The notes under the pieces were generated by a model. The model was not told the DNA's origin. It was given only the letters and a program-made list of their open reading frames with translations, and ran no database searches. The position numbers were made by a program, and so were the translations under genes. From NCBI GenBank assembly GCA_020024075.1, contig JAHHUJ010000034.1, positions 1 to 13,080 on the forward strand: 13,080 bases of DNA, written 5' to 3'. The DNA comes from Psychrobacter sp. GTDB lineage: Bacteria; Pseudomonadota; Gammaproteobacteria; Pseudomonadales; Moraxellaceae. Below, piece by piece: positions 1 through 6,809 of this stretch; position 1 is the stretch's first letter, and each line of letters opens with the position of its first letter.

Positions 1-123
1 GATTAATGAGGTGTTTTTGTCTAAAACATGATCAGCAATAAATTTGTTAATGGCTTCATCTGAGCTCTCTAAACCCAACTGAGCAAACAATTCATTCATA
101 GTATGTTCAGGTTCGCCTAACAT
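1..123 (-). CDS. DUF2789-like small protein, N-terminal part (cut by window edge)
   Basis: Reading the minus strand from an ATG at 121-123 gives 41 codons with no stop before the window edge, so the C-terminal part is missing. The peptide begins MLGEPEHTMNELFAQLGL and continues with a helix containing FIADHVL. This pattern (HTM-LF-QLGL followed by an I-x-x-F-I-x-x-H helix) matches my recollection of the DUF2789 family, small proteins of about 75 to 80 residues with no known function. The start is supported by an AAGGAGA Shine-Dalgarno six bases upstream. The gene runs the same way as mdh but lies beyond the terminator behind mdh, so it is probably transcribed separately from a promoter in the AT-rich 124-300 stretch. 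The family call is from memory of the motif; the reading frame and start are seen directly. Confidence 0.7.
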   Translation of the reverse strand, partial: MLGEPEHTMNELFAQLGLESSDEAINKFIADHVLDKNTSLI

Positions 124-181
124 ACGGTCTCCTTACAATTTAATTGGCTAATTTATAATCTAGTTTTTTTATAATCCATCT

Positions 182-193
182 AAGTTATAACTT
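182..193. repeat. 12-bp perfect palindrome upstream of the DUF2789-like gene
   Basis: AAGTTATAACTT is its own reverse complement. It lies about 60 bases upstream of the DUF2789-like start, among several TATAA-like words. It could be an operator or simply a chance palindrome in AT-rich DNA. No regulator can be named. Confidence 0.3.
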
Positions 194-302
194 GGTGATA
201 GCTTGGTTATGGCCTAGCTGTTTTGTTAACTTTTTCATTGTAGCAAAACCCCAGCGCTGTAATGTGCGATTACTATTTAGAAGCTTTACCATTATGTTAA
301 CG

Positions 303-338
303 AAAAAAAAGAGCCTGCAAATTTGCAGGCTCTTTTTT
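303..338 (-). terminator. Rho-independent terminator behind mdh (symmetrical)
   Basis: A perfect 22-base palindrome at 311-332 (arms GAGCCTGCA and TGCAGGCTC with an AATT loop) is flanked by eight A on the left and six T on the right. On the minus strand it reads as a GC-rich stem followed by a run of T, about 65 bases past the mdh stop. The flanking A and T runs also make it usable on the plus strand, though no plus-strand gene precedes it here. Confidence 0.9.
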
Positions 339-368
339 ATTAAAGCAGTGGTTTATTAAAGCAATGGT
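337..368. repeat. Two 16-bp tandem repeats behind mdh
   Basis: TTATTAAAGCAGTGGT (337-352) is followed directly by TTATTAAAGCAATGGT (353-368), with one mismatch. The first copy overlaps the T-run of the terminator. Just beyond it, GTTTAAA and TTTAAAC (367-385) form a small inverted repeat. Confidence 0.85.
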
Positions 369-399
369 TTAAACATAATTTAAACCCATCAAGTCTCTA

Positions 400-1383
400 C
401 TATGGAAGTAGGTGCTCTACTGCATCACGCTCTTCAGTAAGCTCTTGCTCAGTCGCTTTCATCTTATCTTGTGAGAAGTCAGAAGAGACGTCTAAGCCTT
501 CAACGATTTTCCAATCGCCATTAGCACAAGTACATGGGAATGAGTAGATTAGGCCTTTAGTGATACCATACTCACCATTTGAGTACACACCCATTGATAC
601 CCAATCGTTCTCATCTGAGCCTAGTGCCCAAGTGCGCATATGAGCGATGGCGGCATTAGCTGCAGAAGCGGCAGATGAAGCACCACGTGCTTCAATGATA
701 GCAGCACCACGTTTTTGTACGCTTGGGATGTAGCTGTTTTCGTACCAATCACGATCAACTTGGTCTAGAGCTGGTTTACCGTTAACTGTACACTCAGTTA
801 GGTCTGGATACTGAGTTGAAGAGTGGTTACCCCAAATGATCATTTTTTTGATGTCATTAACAGTGCTGTTGGTTTCTTCAGCTAGCTGAGCTAAGCCACG
901 GTTGTGGTCGAGGCGAGTCATAGCAGTGAAGTTACGTGGGTCTAGATCTGGAGCGTTACGCTGAGCGATCAAGGCGTTAGTGTTAGCTGGGTTACCCACA
1001 ACCAATACTTTAACATCACGGCTAGCCACTTCGTTTAAAGCTTTACCTTGAGCTGAGAAGATAGCAGCGTTGGCTTCAAGTAAGTCTTTACGCTCCATAC
1101 CAGGACCACGAGGACGAGCACCCACTAATAACGCATAGTCTGCGTCTTTGAATGCAACGTTAGCATCGTCAGTTTGTACCACGCCTGCTAATAGTGGGAA
1201 TGCACAATCTTCAAGCTCCATAACAACCCCTTTTAGGGCGTCAAGTGCTGGTGTGATTTCTAAAAGCTGTAGAATAACAGGCTGATCTTTACCTAGCATT
1301 TCGCCTGAAGCAATACGAAACAGCATAGCATAACTAATATTACCAGCAGCACCAGTAACGGCAACGCGAACAGGTTGTTTCAT
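400..1383 (-). CDS. mdh: Malate dehydrogenase (type 2, NAD-dependent)
   Basis: A 327-residue cytosolic enzyme that interconverts malate and oxaloacetate with NAD in the TCA cycle. The N-terminal nucleotide-binding loop TGAAGNI is at residues 10-16. The substrate arginines R92 and R98 lie in GARPRGPGMERKD, N131 is in VVGNPANTN, R162 follows TRLDHN, and the catalytic His187 is in IIWGNHSS. These positions coincide with the type-2 MDH pattern, and the length is normal for the family. The start ATG has an AGGAG Shine-Dalgarno about eight bases upstream. The gene appears monocistronic: a strong terminator follows it, and 408 bases separate it from slt upstream. No truncation or missing catalytic residue is seen. 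Confusion with lactate dehydrogenase is unlikely given the Arg-rich substrate loop. Confidence 0.97.
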   Translation of the reverse strand: MKQPVRVAVTGAAGNISYAMLFRIASGEMLGKDQPVILQLLEITPALDALKGVVMELEDCAFPLLAGVVQTDDANVAFKDADYALLVGARPRGPGMERKDLLEANAAIFSAQGKALNEVASRDVKVLVVGNPANTNALIAQRNAPDLDPRNFTAMTRLDHNRGLAQLAEETNSTVNDIKKMIIWGNHSSTQYPDLTECTVNGKPALDQVDRDWYENSYIPSVQKRGAAIIEARGASSAASAANAAIAHMRTWALGSDENDWVSMGVYSNGEYGITKGLIYSFPCTCANGDWKIVEGLDVSSDFSQDKMKATEQELTEERDAVEHLLP

Positions 1384-1426
1384 TTAATTCTCCTAGAGAT
1401 TTTGTGAGGTTGTTTTCCATTGGGTT

Positions 1427-1444
1427 ATGACAATCATCTGTCAT
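1427..1444. promoter_or_regulatory. Inverted repeat in the mdh leader (possible operator)
   Basis: ATGACA and TGTCAT form perfect 6-bp arms separated by six bases. The repeat lies about 44 to 61 bases upstream of the mdh ATG. The position suits a repressor operator or a small RNA hairpin, but arms this short can arise by chance. Confidence 0.3.
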
Positions 1445-1690
1445 GTTTAGGCAACCATTAGCAAGTGATGGCACATTTTGCCCAAATGTATTAGGGCTAA
1501 TTAAACTGCTGTTTAATCCGCCGCAAATTACACTCTACAATGCATCCTATCACTACCAGAGTGTCAACCTAATCTAAGACTCTTTGAACTGATTACTTAT
1601 CATCGCAAGACCACAAGTATTCAATTAAAAAAGACGTAGCTGACTGACAATGCCTAGTTTATAAAGTGTATACATTTTTAATGCGGTAAA

Positions 1691-1719
1691 AGTGTAGCAC
1701 CTTTCAAAATTTTGCTCAA
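1691..1719 (-). promoter_or_regulatory. Possible mdh promoter (extended -10)
   Basis: On the minus strand TTGAGC (1714-1719) is followed after 17 bases by TACACT (1691-1696), preceded by TG one base upstream (TGCTACACT, an extended -10). Each hexamer matches consensus at four of six positions. It would give an mdh leader of about 300 bases, which is long, so a closer promoter cannot be excluded. Confidence 0.3.
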
Positions 1720-1750
1720 ACCTATTTATCTCTATATTAATAATAAATAA

Positions 1751-1779
1751 GGGATAGCAATCTTGTTTTTTGCTATCCC
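1751..1779 (-). terminator. Probable terminator of slt
   Basis: GGGATAGCAA and TTGCTATCCC form a perfect 10-bp stem around a 9-base loop, about 12 bases past the slt stop. On the minus strand the stem is followed by TTATTTATTATTA, which is T-rich but not an unbroken T-run. It is weaker than the other terminators in the window but well placed. Confidence 0.65.
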
Positions 1780-1791
1780 CCACTATAGCTA

Positions 1792-3855
1792 TTAATAACC
1801 AGCTGGGATAGTACCCATACGCTGTGTAATAGGCATATTAGCGCCCAATAGACTGCTGTAAATAGTAGCATTCTCCATCACTCGTTTGACATAGTTGCGA
1901 GTTTCAGGATAAGCAATACTTTCTACATATTGATCCGCAGCTAATGAGCCATAGACCGGTTGCCAACGCTTGGCCTTGTTTGGACCTGCGTTATAGCCTG
2001 CTGTGGCCAGTACCGGTTGGTTGTATAATTTGCCCATAATGTCGCTCATATACCAAGTACCGTAACGGATATTGGTATCCCCACTATTGGCACGGCTAGC
2101 ACTATAAGTCTCGCCTAGGTTACGAGCAATATATCTGGCGGTATCAGGCATGATTTGCATTAGACCACTAGCACCCACACCTGAGCGTGCGTTACTAACG
2201 AAGCGGCTTTCTTGACGCATAATGCCGTAAGCCCATGCCGGATCAATACCTACTTGACGACTGTACCGAACCACTTGGTCTTGATGTGGCATTGGGTGCG
2301 ATAGACTATAAATATTCAACCCCTCTGTACTATCAATAGCATAAATAGAGCGGTCTAGCCAGCCTATATCATGGGCATATTTAGAGGCGGCAACAATCAT
2401 TTTATTGTCATTATTATCACGCGCTTTTTTTACCGCCCAGTTCCATTCACGGTTGGCATAAGCACGGCTTGCACTTGAGTTATATAAAGCTAAAGCACGA
2501 GCAAAATGCGGGTCATTAAGCATACGATTGGTATCACTATTAGCCACATTGGGCACCGCGGTACTACCAGCATTAAAGCGTTGATTGACTTTGTCTTTGG
2601 CTAAAAATCCATAATAATCACTGTTGTTGGCCAAGCGCTGATATATCTGACGGGCCTTGCTGCTACCTCCAGATTGCTCATAAGCACGTGCCAACCAATA
2701 CTGCCAGATATTTTCTTTTTGAATCGCACTGTCCATACTGCCAATGGCATTGATTAAATCATTCCACTGACTAAAACGAATGGCTGCGGTAGCATAATCT
2801 TCCGCTTCTTCATAGTTAAACGGCTCACCCAAGCTATTACGGAACCAAGTAATGGCCTCATCATTAAAGCCATCATCGGTATTGTAATACATACGTTTGA
2901 CACCCAAGATACGATAGGCGTAACGGCGAGTCTCTTCATTAATGAGTTTTTGTGGACGATTGTTGTCTTGCTTAATGTCGTAATCTACCTGTATGGCCGC
3001 CTCTCGATAAGACTTATCGGCGATACGTCCGATGGCATAAAGGTATAAGTACTGGTTCTTTATACTATTAGGCTGATTGCCAAAGCGGGTTAAGAACACT
3101 GAAGGATTCAGCTGAATTTCACTTAGCTCGCTATACGCAATAGGAGTTCCCAGTGACTGCGCCAAAGCCATAATATCGCCGGTATTACCAACACGTAACA
3201 TACGCAATAAGCGCTGTTTGCGGTCGGTATTATTAATCATCGGGTTGCCATTTAATTCAGTAGCCAACTGACTACATAAAGCTGGCTGCTTCTTGGTGGT
3301 TAACCAAACATCAGGCTTTAAAGCGATCGCTCGCATGGCATCCCCGCCGTTGTTAAATCCTAAAGCCACCGCACATTTTTCACTGTCATCCGCATTGTGG
3401 ACATAATTGGCCACTTGACGCACGGCATTATAGTCACCGGACTGAGCTTTGGTTTCTGCATAGTCTGCAGCCAGCTTCTCTGCCATCACACTGCCGCTAT
3501 ACTGACTAGCGAACTGGGTTACTACATTGGGATGTAAGGTAGAGATGTCATTATTTAGGCGCCAGTAAGCAGGGTACATAGCAAATAAGCCGTTGCCCAT
3601 CATTTGTTCATACTGGTACAAAGCCCCTGAATCTCGGCGCTCAGCGGCGGCTAGTGCTTCATTAAAATAATTGATACTGGTGTCATTACTATAATTGGGG
3701 CTACTGCCTGGCCAAGACAACTGAGCACAAGCCATTTGGGTCATACCCATAAGCGCTAATGACATAGCAATAGGTGCCTTAGCGCCAAAACCACGTGCTT
3801 TGGTCTTAGTATTTGGTTTTTTTGGTAATTTATTAGTAAAGGTTTTTTTTAGCAT
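1792..3855 (-). CDS. slt: Soluble lytic murein transglycosylase (Slt70-like), periplasmic
   Basis: A 687-residue exported enzyme that cleaves peptidoglycan glycan strands with formation of 1,6-anhydro ends. The N-terminus has an unusually long basic n-region (about 27 residues), a hydrophobic core around residues 28-42 and a likely signal peptidase I site after ACA (residue 44). The Cys there lacks a lipobox. Residues 50-500 are rich in helix pairs, as in the Slt superhelical U-domain. The C-terminal SLT catalytic domain (about 525-670) shows the catalytic Glu549 in RQESRF, GLMQIMP at 564-570, AGYNAGP at 619-625, and ESIAYPETRNYVKRV. The Shine-Dalgarno is weak, but the next Met would remove the basic n-region, so the first ATG is preferred. 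It is divergent from miaB and followed by its own hairpin. The symbol is by family resemblance. Confidence 0.9.
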   Translation of the reverse strand: MLKKTFTNKLPKKPNTKTKARGFGAKAPIAMSLALMGMTQMACAQLSWPGSSPNYSNDTSINYFNEALAAAERRDSGALYQYEQMMGNGLFAMYPAYWRLNNDISTLHPNVVTQFASQYSGSVMAEKLAADYAETKAQSGDYNAVRQVANYVHNADDSEKCAVALGFNNGGDAMRAIALKPDVWLTTKKQPALCSQLATELNGNPMINNTDRKQRLLRMLRVGNTGDIMALAQSLGTPIAYSELSEIQLNPSVFLTRFGNQPNSIKNQYLYLYAIGRIADKSYREAAIQVDYDIKQDNNRPQKLINEETRRYAYRILGVKRMYYNTDDGFNDEAITWFRNSLGEPFNYEEAEDYATAAIRFSQWNDLINAIGSMDSAIQKENIWQYWLARAYEQSGGSSKARQIYQRLANNSDYYGFLAKDKVNQRFNAGSTAVPNVANSDTNRMLNDPHFARALALYNSSASRAYANREWNWAVKKARDNNDNKMIVAASKYAHDIGWLDRSIYAIDSTEGLNIYSLSHPMPHQDQVVRYSRQVGIDPAWAYGIMRQESRFVSNARSGVGASGLMQIMPDTARYIARNLGETYSASRANSGDTNIRYGTWYMSDIMGKLYNQPVLATAGYNAGPNKAKRWQPVYGSLAADQYVESIAYPETRNYVKRVMENATIYSSLLGANMPITQRMGTIPAGY

Positions 3856-3915
3856 AGATACAGTCTTATAATTAAAAAGGTTAACTCATTAAAATCAAAA
3901 CACGCCTTCGTCTAG

Positions 3916-3943
3916 ATTATAGGCAACAATCAGAGTGAGCCAA
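3916..3943 (-). promoter_or_regulatory. Probable slt promoter
   Basis: On the minus strand TTGGCT (3938-3943) lies 16 bases upstream of a perfect TATAAT (3916-3921). This predicts a start near 3909 and a leader of about 54 bases. It is the best sigma-70-type match in front of slt. Confidence 0.55.
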
Positions 3944-4033
3944 AATGCTTTATGTAAGTTGATGTTGCAGGCCTGCTTACAAAGTTTATTTTTTTAACAA
4001 TCGACTCTATATATATCAATCAGCTTACTGCAT

Positions 4034-4075
4034 TTTATAAAAAAGAGGATTGCCATTTCCATTGATAGTTATCAA
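4034..4075 (-). promoter_or_regulatory. FNR/ANR-type box with class II spacing toward slt
   Basis: TTGAT-AGTT-ATCAA (4062-4075) matches the FNR/ANR consensus TTGAT-N4-ATCAA exactly. On the minus strand a TATAAA hexamer lies at 4034-4039. Taking it as positions -12 to -7, the start would be 4027 and the palindrome centre (4068.5) falls at -41.5, the classic class II activator position. The product would be a slt transcript with a leader of about 170 bases, in addition to the closer promoter. Box and spacing are seen; binding is inferred. Confidence 0.45.
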
Positions 4076-4090
4076 ATATAGTTATCAAAA
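4065..4090. repeat. 13-bp tandem duplication overlapping the FNR-like box
   Basis: ATAGTTATCAAAT (4065-4077) is followed directly by ATAGTTATCAAAA (4078-4090), differing only in the last base. The duplication copies the right half of the FNR-like palindrome, so a second ATCAA half-site lies downstream of the first. Confidence 0.7.
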
Positions 4091-4194
4091 AAGACAGATA
4101 CCAACCTTAGCATTATTTTAGCGTTGACTTAAAGCAATTTGATTACTAACTGAAAGAACCTATATAGCTTTCACACTCAACACCCTTTTGCTTA

Positions 4195-4203
4195 TGTTAT
4201 AAT
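4195..4203 (+). promoter_or_regulatory. Extended -10 promoter of miaB
   Basis: TGTTATAAT is a perfect extended -10 (TG, one base, TATAAT). No good -35 lies 16 to 18 bases upstream, as is usual for this promoter type. It predicts a start near 4210 and a leader of about 120 bases before the ATG at 4330. Confidence 0.6.
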
Positions 4204-4329
4204 AACGCCCAACTATTGCCATTTAAGTGGGCATCCCTTACCGATATCTTTATCGCTGTATCTGTCTTATACCCTCTTTATAATCTCTATTTTATAACCT
4301 TTAACGACTATCATCTTGGACTGCTTAAT

Positions 4330-5817
4330 ATGAGTGCTACTTTATTTGACCCTAAAACTATTCGTCAGCAACCAACGGATAATTCACATTCAGCTGAAAC
4401 CCTAGCTGTGGATAGCTTAGCTCAAGCCAATCATCCTACTGGAACTGCAAAAAAGAAAGTTTATATTGCTACCCAAGGCTGTCAGATGAATGTGTATGAC
4501 TCAGAAAAAATGGGTAACGTCTTGGGTGACTCTCATGACATGGTGGTCACTGACAATATTGAAGAAGCCGATGTGCTACTGATGAACACCTGCTCTATTC
4601 GCGAAAAAGCGCAAGAAAAAGTATTCTCTGAGCTGGGCCGTTGGCGCAAATTAAAAGAAGACAATCCTGATTTGGTTATCGGTGTGGGCGGCTGTGTGGC
4701 CTCTCAAGAAGGCGATAATATCCAAAAACGTGCCCCTTATGTGGACATGGTGTTCGGGCCACAAACCTTGCATAGATTACCTGAGCTGTATGACAAATCT
4801 ACTGCACAAAAGCAAGTTAAGCCCAAAGACCGTATCGGTACGGTTGATGTGTCGTTCCCAAGTATTGAGAAGTTTGACTTCCTGCCTGAGCCAAAAGTAG
4901 AAGGATACCGTGCCTTTGTTTCTATTATGGAGGGCTGCTCAAAGTATTGCTCATTTTGTGTGGTGCCCTACACTCGTGGTGAAGAGCTGTCACGTCCACT
5001 AGATGATGTGTTGGCCGAAATTGACAGCTTGGCTGAACAAGGGGTGCGCGAAATCACCTTATTAGGTCAAAACGTAAACGGCTATCGTGGTGAAAAAGAC
5101 GATGGCAGCATCTGCCGCTTTGCTGAGTTATTGCACTATGTGGCCCACGTTGATGGTATCGAGCGTATTCGCTATACCACTAGCCATCCGCTTGAGTTCA
5201 CTGATGACATTATTGAGGCGTATGCCAAACTGCCACAGCTGGTATCGCACTTACATCTGCCTGTTCAAAGTGGCTCAAATAAAATCTTGGCTGCCATGAA
5301 GCGCAACCACACCATCGATGTGTATATCAATCAAATCAAAAAACTGATGGCAGTGCGCCCTGATATGCATTTATCCAGTGACTTCATCATCGGCTTCCCA
5401 GGGGAGACCGAAGAGGACTTCCTAGACACTTTAAATTTAGCCAAAGACTTAGATTTCGATCACTCTTATAGCTTTATCTACTCTAAGCGTCCAGGCACAC
5501 CAGCTTCTGAGCTGCCTGATGACGTAAGCCTTGCGACCAAAAAAGAGCGTTTGGCTATTTTTCAAAAAGTCATCCGTGATTCAACGCTGAAAAAGACTGA
5601 AGAGATGGTAGGCAAAACCTTACGAGTGATGGTAGAAGAAATTGCTGATCGCTATCCAGATCAGCTACTTGGTACAGCAGACAATACCCGTTCTGTGCTG
5701 TTTAAAGCCACTGAACAACAGAAAAAAGACTTGATGGGTAAATTTGTCACCGTCAAAATCACGGACTTTGTAAGCCCGCATATGGTGCGCGGCGAATTGG
5801 TTGATATTTTGGGCTAA
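4330..5817 (+). CDS. miaB: MiaB, tRNA-2-methylthio-N6-isopentenyladenosine37 synthase
   Basis: A 495-residue cytosolic radical-SAM methylthiotransferase that adds a methylthio group to i6A37 of tRNAs reading codons that begin with U. A poorly conserved leader (1-40) precedes the N-terminal domain, whose auxiliary-cluster cysteines are C51 (TQGCQMN), C88 (MNTCSIRE) and C122 (GVGGCVA). The radical-SAM triad is C203, C207 and C210 in EGCSKYCSFC, followed by PYTRG. A TRAM domain occupies about 430-495. I chose the ATG at 4330 (MSATLFDPKT). The frame remains open upstream to a TTG at 4216, but that would add a hydrophobic stretch without a ribosome site. The Shine-Dalgarno of the chosen start (TTGGA) is weak. 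The paralogue RimO is less likely, given the TQGCQMN and C-SIRE motifs. Confidence 0.95.
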   Translation: MSATLFDPKTIRQQPTDNSHSAETLAVDSLAQANHPTGTAKKKVYIATQGCQMNVYDSEKMGNVLGDSHDMVVTDNIEEADVLLMNTCSIREKAQEKVFSELGRWRKLKEDNPDLVIGVGGCVASQEGDNIQKRAPYVDMVFGPQTLHRLPELYDKSTAQKQVKPKDRIGTVDVSFPSIEKFDFLPEPKVEGYRAFVSIMEGCSKYCSFCVVPYTRGEELSRPLDDVLAEIDSLAEQGVREITLLGQNVNGYRGEKDDGSICRFAELLHYVAHVDGIERIRYTTSHPLEFTDDIIEAYAKLPQLVSHLHLPVQSGSNKILAAMKRNHTIDVYINQIKKLMAVRPDMHLSSDFIIGFPGETEEDFLDTLNLAKDLDFDHSYSFIYSKRPGTPASELPDDVSLATKKERLAIFQKVIRDSTLKKTEEMVGKTLRVMVEEIADRYPDQLLGTADNTRSVLFKATEQQKKDLMGKFVTVKITDFVSPHMVRGELVDILG

Positions 5818-5828
5818 ACCTGTAGCGA

Positions 5829-5908
5829 CCAGTTGGCTTAAGTTCCAGTTAGCTTAATTGCCAGTTAGCTTAAATACCAGTTAACTTAAATACTAGTTAC
5901 CCCAAATA
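5829..5908. repeat. Five tandem 16-bp repeats downstream of miaB
   Basis: Five consecutive 16-base units start at 5829, 5845, 5861, 5877 and 5893. The consensus is CCAGTTAGCTTAAATA. The middle units are closest to each other and the first and last are more diverged, as expected for an older array made by slippage. The array starts 12 bases past the miaB stop and ends before the terminator hairpin, so it would be transcribed as the miaB 3' untranslated region. Confidence 0.9.
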
Positions 5909-5957
5909 TAGCCAATACAGTTATATTTTGCCAACGCTATTACAGATTACCAATATT

Positions 5958-5995
5958 AAAAAAGGGTTCAATGACAAATCATTGGACCCTTTTTT
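5958..5995. terminator. Bidirectional terminator shared by miaB and the LysE-like gene
   Basis: A 17-bp stem pairs 5958-5974 with 5979-5995 around a CAAA loop. It begins with six A and ends with six T and contains a single A/G mismatch position that is G-U or C-A depending on strand. It sits between two convergent genes and reads as a standard terminator in both directions. Confidence 0.9.
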
Positions 5996-6014
5996 AGTGG
6001 TAGCAAATACTTGA

Positions 6015-6683
6015 TCAAATATCTACCGTAGCCACTTCCCATAGCAAGGCAACAGCGATAGCTATAAATATCAAACCACAGATTCTATTAAGCCAAAGCA
6101 GTCTTGAGCCCTGCCCTAGCCAGCCTGACAGCTTGGTGCCCCCTAGGGTATATACTATTTGCCAAGTCGTCTCACTGATAAAGAACCCTAACGTGAGCCA
6201 CACATATTGTGGCCACAGTGGCGCACTAAAGTTAATAAACTTGGGAAAAAAAGCGGCAAAAAACAAAATAGCCTTGGGATTAGATAGCGATACCCACATT
6301 CCTTGACGAAACCGCTGCCCAGCAGTTCTGATACCATTACTTTTACTTTGAATTTGAACGCTTTGTGATTCTGAGCTTTTGGCAAACTGCACATTCTCAG
6401 CAGCATGTCGCCAGGACTGTATACCCAGATACATAAGGTACATAGAGCCAACTACTTTCATGACCGTCAGCAGCCACGGCAGCTTTCGGCTAATGATATC
6501 GATGCCCAGTAGCGCCGAAACCAGCAGTATAAATAACCCAAAACTAAGGCCAGCCAATACCCATAGTGTCTGCCGTACGCCATGATTCAGCCCGTACTGA
6601 AAGGCGAGCAGCATATTGGGACCAGGTGTGGCGGAGAGTATAAAAGTGCTAAAAAAGAATAGAAAAAATACCGAAACGCTCAT
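6015..6683 (-). CDS. LysE/RhtB-family amino-acid exporter
   Basis: A 222-residue inner-membrane protein with about six hydrophobic segments, the size and topology of LysE/RhtB exporters. Family marks are TPGPNML (19-25) at the end of the first helix, K-x-x-G-x-x-Y-L-x-Y-L-G (about 76-87), and QGMWVSLSNPKAILFFAAFFP (127-147). Members export basic amino acids, homoserine, threonine, leucine or other small substrates; the substrate cannot be read from sequence. It lies 117 bases downstream of argE on the same strand, so an arginine or ornithine-related substrate is possible, but this is inference from position only. A loop of polar residues (about 100-125) is longer than in many relatives. An AAGG ribosome site lies about ten bases before the ATG. 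Confidence 0.9.
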   Translation of the reverse strand: MSVSVFFLFFFSTFILSATPGPNMLLAFQYGLNHGVRQTLWVLAGLSFGLFILLVSALLGIDIISRKLPWLLTVMKVVGSMYLMYLGIQSWRHAAENVQFAKSSESQSVQIQSKSNGIRTAGQRFRQGMWVSLSNPKAILFFAAFFPKFINFSAPLWPQYVWLTLGFFISETTWQIVYTLGGTKLSGWLGQGSRLLWLNRICGLIFIAIAVALLWEVATVDI

Positions 6684-6727
6684 CCAGCATTGCCTTAAAG
6701 TTAAGAATTATAGAAGGAGTTATAGAA

Positions 6728-6754
6728 ATTATAAACCCAGCTATTTTATAGCAA
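6728..6754 (-). promoter_or_regulatory. Possible own promoter of the LysE-like gene
   Basis: On the minus strand TTGCTA (6749-6754) is followed after 15 bases by a perfect TATAAT (6728-6733), about 45 bases before the start codon. The spacer is short. A second TATAAT lies at 6707-6712. Either could give transcription independent of argE. Confidence 0.35.
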
Positions 6755-6765
6755 TAGATAGTTTA

Positions 6766-6809
6766 TAATAAAAAGCCATTAGCTCTCTAATAAAAAGCCG
6801 TTAGCCCTG
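6766..6809. repeat. Two 22-bp tandem repeats spanning the argE stop codon
   Basis: Copy one (6766-6787) and copy two (6788-6809) match at 19 of 22 positions; each begins TAATAAAAAGCC. Copy two contains the last two sense codons and the stop of argE, so copy one is a duplicated gene end placed just downstream. Confidence 0.85.

Larger units (their letters stand above)
1384..1791. other. Intergenic gap mdh/slt: leader of mdh and terminator of slt
   Basis: This 408-base AT-rich stretch has no convincing gene on either strand. It holds the slt terminator hairpin at its right end, a tentative minus-strand promoter at 1691-1719, and a 6-bp-arm inverted repeat (ATGACA-N6-TGTCAT, 1427-1444) in the mdh leader. 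An isolated TTGACA on the minus strand (1562-1567) lacks a good -10 partner at 16 to 18 bases. Confidence 0.7.
3856..4329. other. Divergent slt/miaB control region
   Basis: This 474-base AT-rich gap lies between the two divergent starts. It holds a good slt promoter (3916-3943), an FNR/ANR-type palindrome with a second minus-strand -10 (4034-4075), a 13-bp tandem duplication (4065-4090), and an extended -10 promoter for miaB (4195-4203). The miaB reading frame stays open upstream to a TTG at 4216, but that TTG has no ribosome binding site. Confidence 0.75.

Noticed and set aside
1535..1567. TTGACA on the minus strand as the mdh -35
   Set aside because: No acceptable -10 hexamer lies 16 to 18 bases downstream; the best words are at 12 or 20 to 21 bases.
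3721..3855. Lipoprotein signal in the lytic transglycosylase
   Set aside because: A Cys is present near the end of the hydrophobic core (QMAC), but the residues before it do not fit a lipobox; cleavage by signal peptidase I after ACA fits better.
4216..4329. Upstream in-frame extension of miaB from a TTG, adding 38 hydrophobic residues
   Set aside because: The TTG has no ribosome site, lies only a few bases past the predicted transcript start, and the added residues are not part of the MiaB fold. The ATG at 4330 is preferred.
6188..6451. Second open frame inside the LysE-like gene on the same strand
   Set aside because: It is a shadow frame of a well-supported membrane protein gene and shows no family motif.
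6766..6800. argE terminator just past its stop
   Set aside because: T-runs are present on the minus strand but no stem longer than four pairs precedes them; the sequence is better described as the duplicated 22-bp unit.
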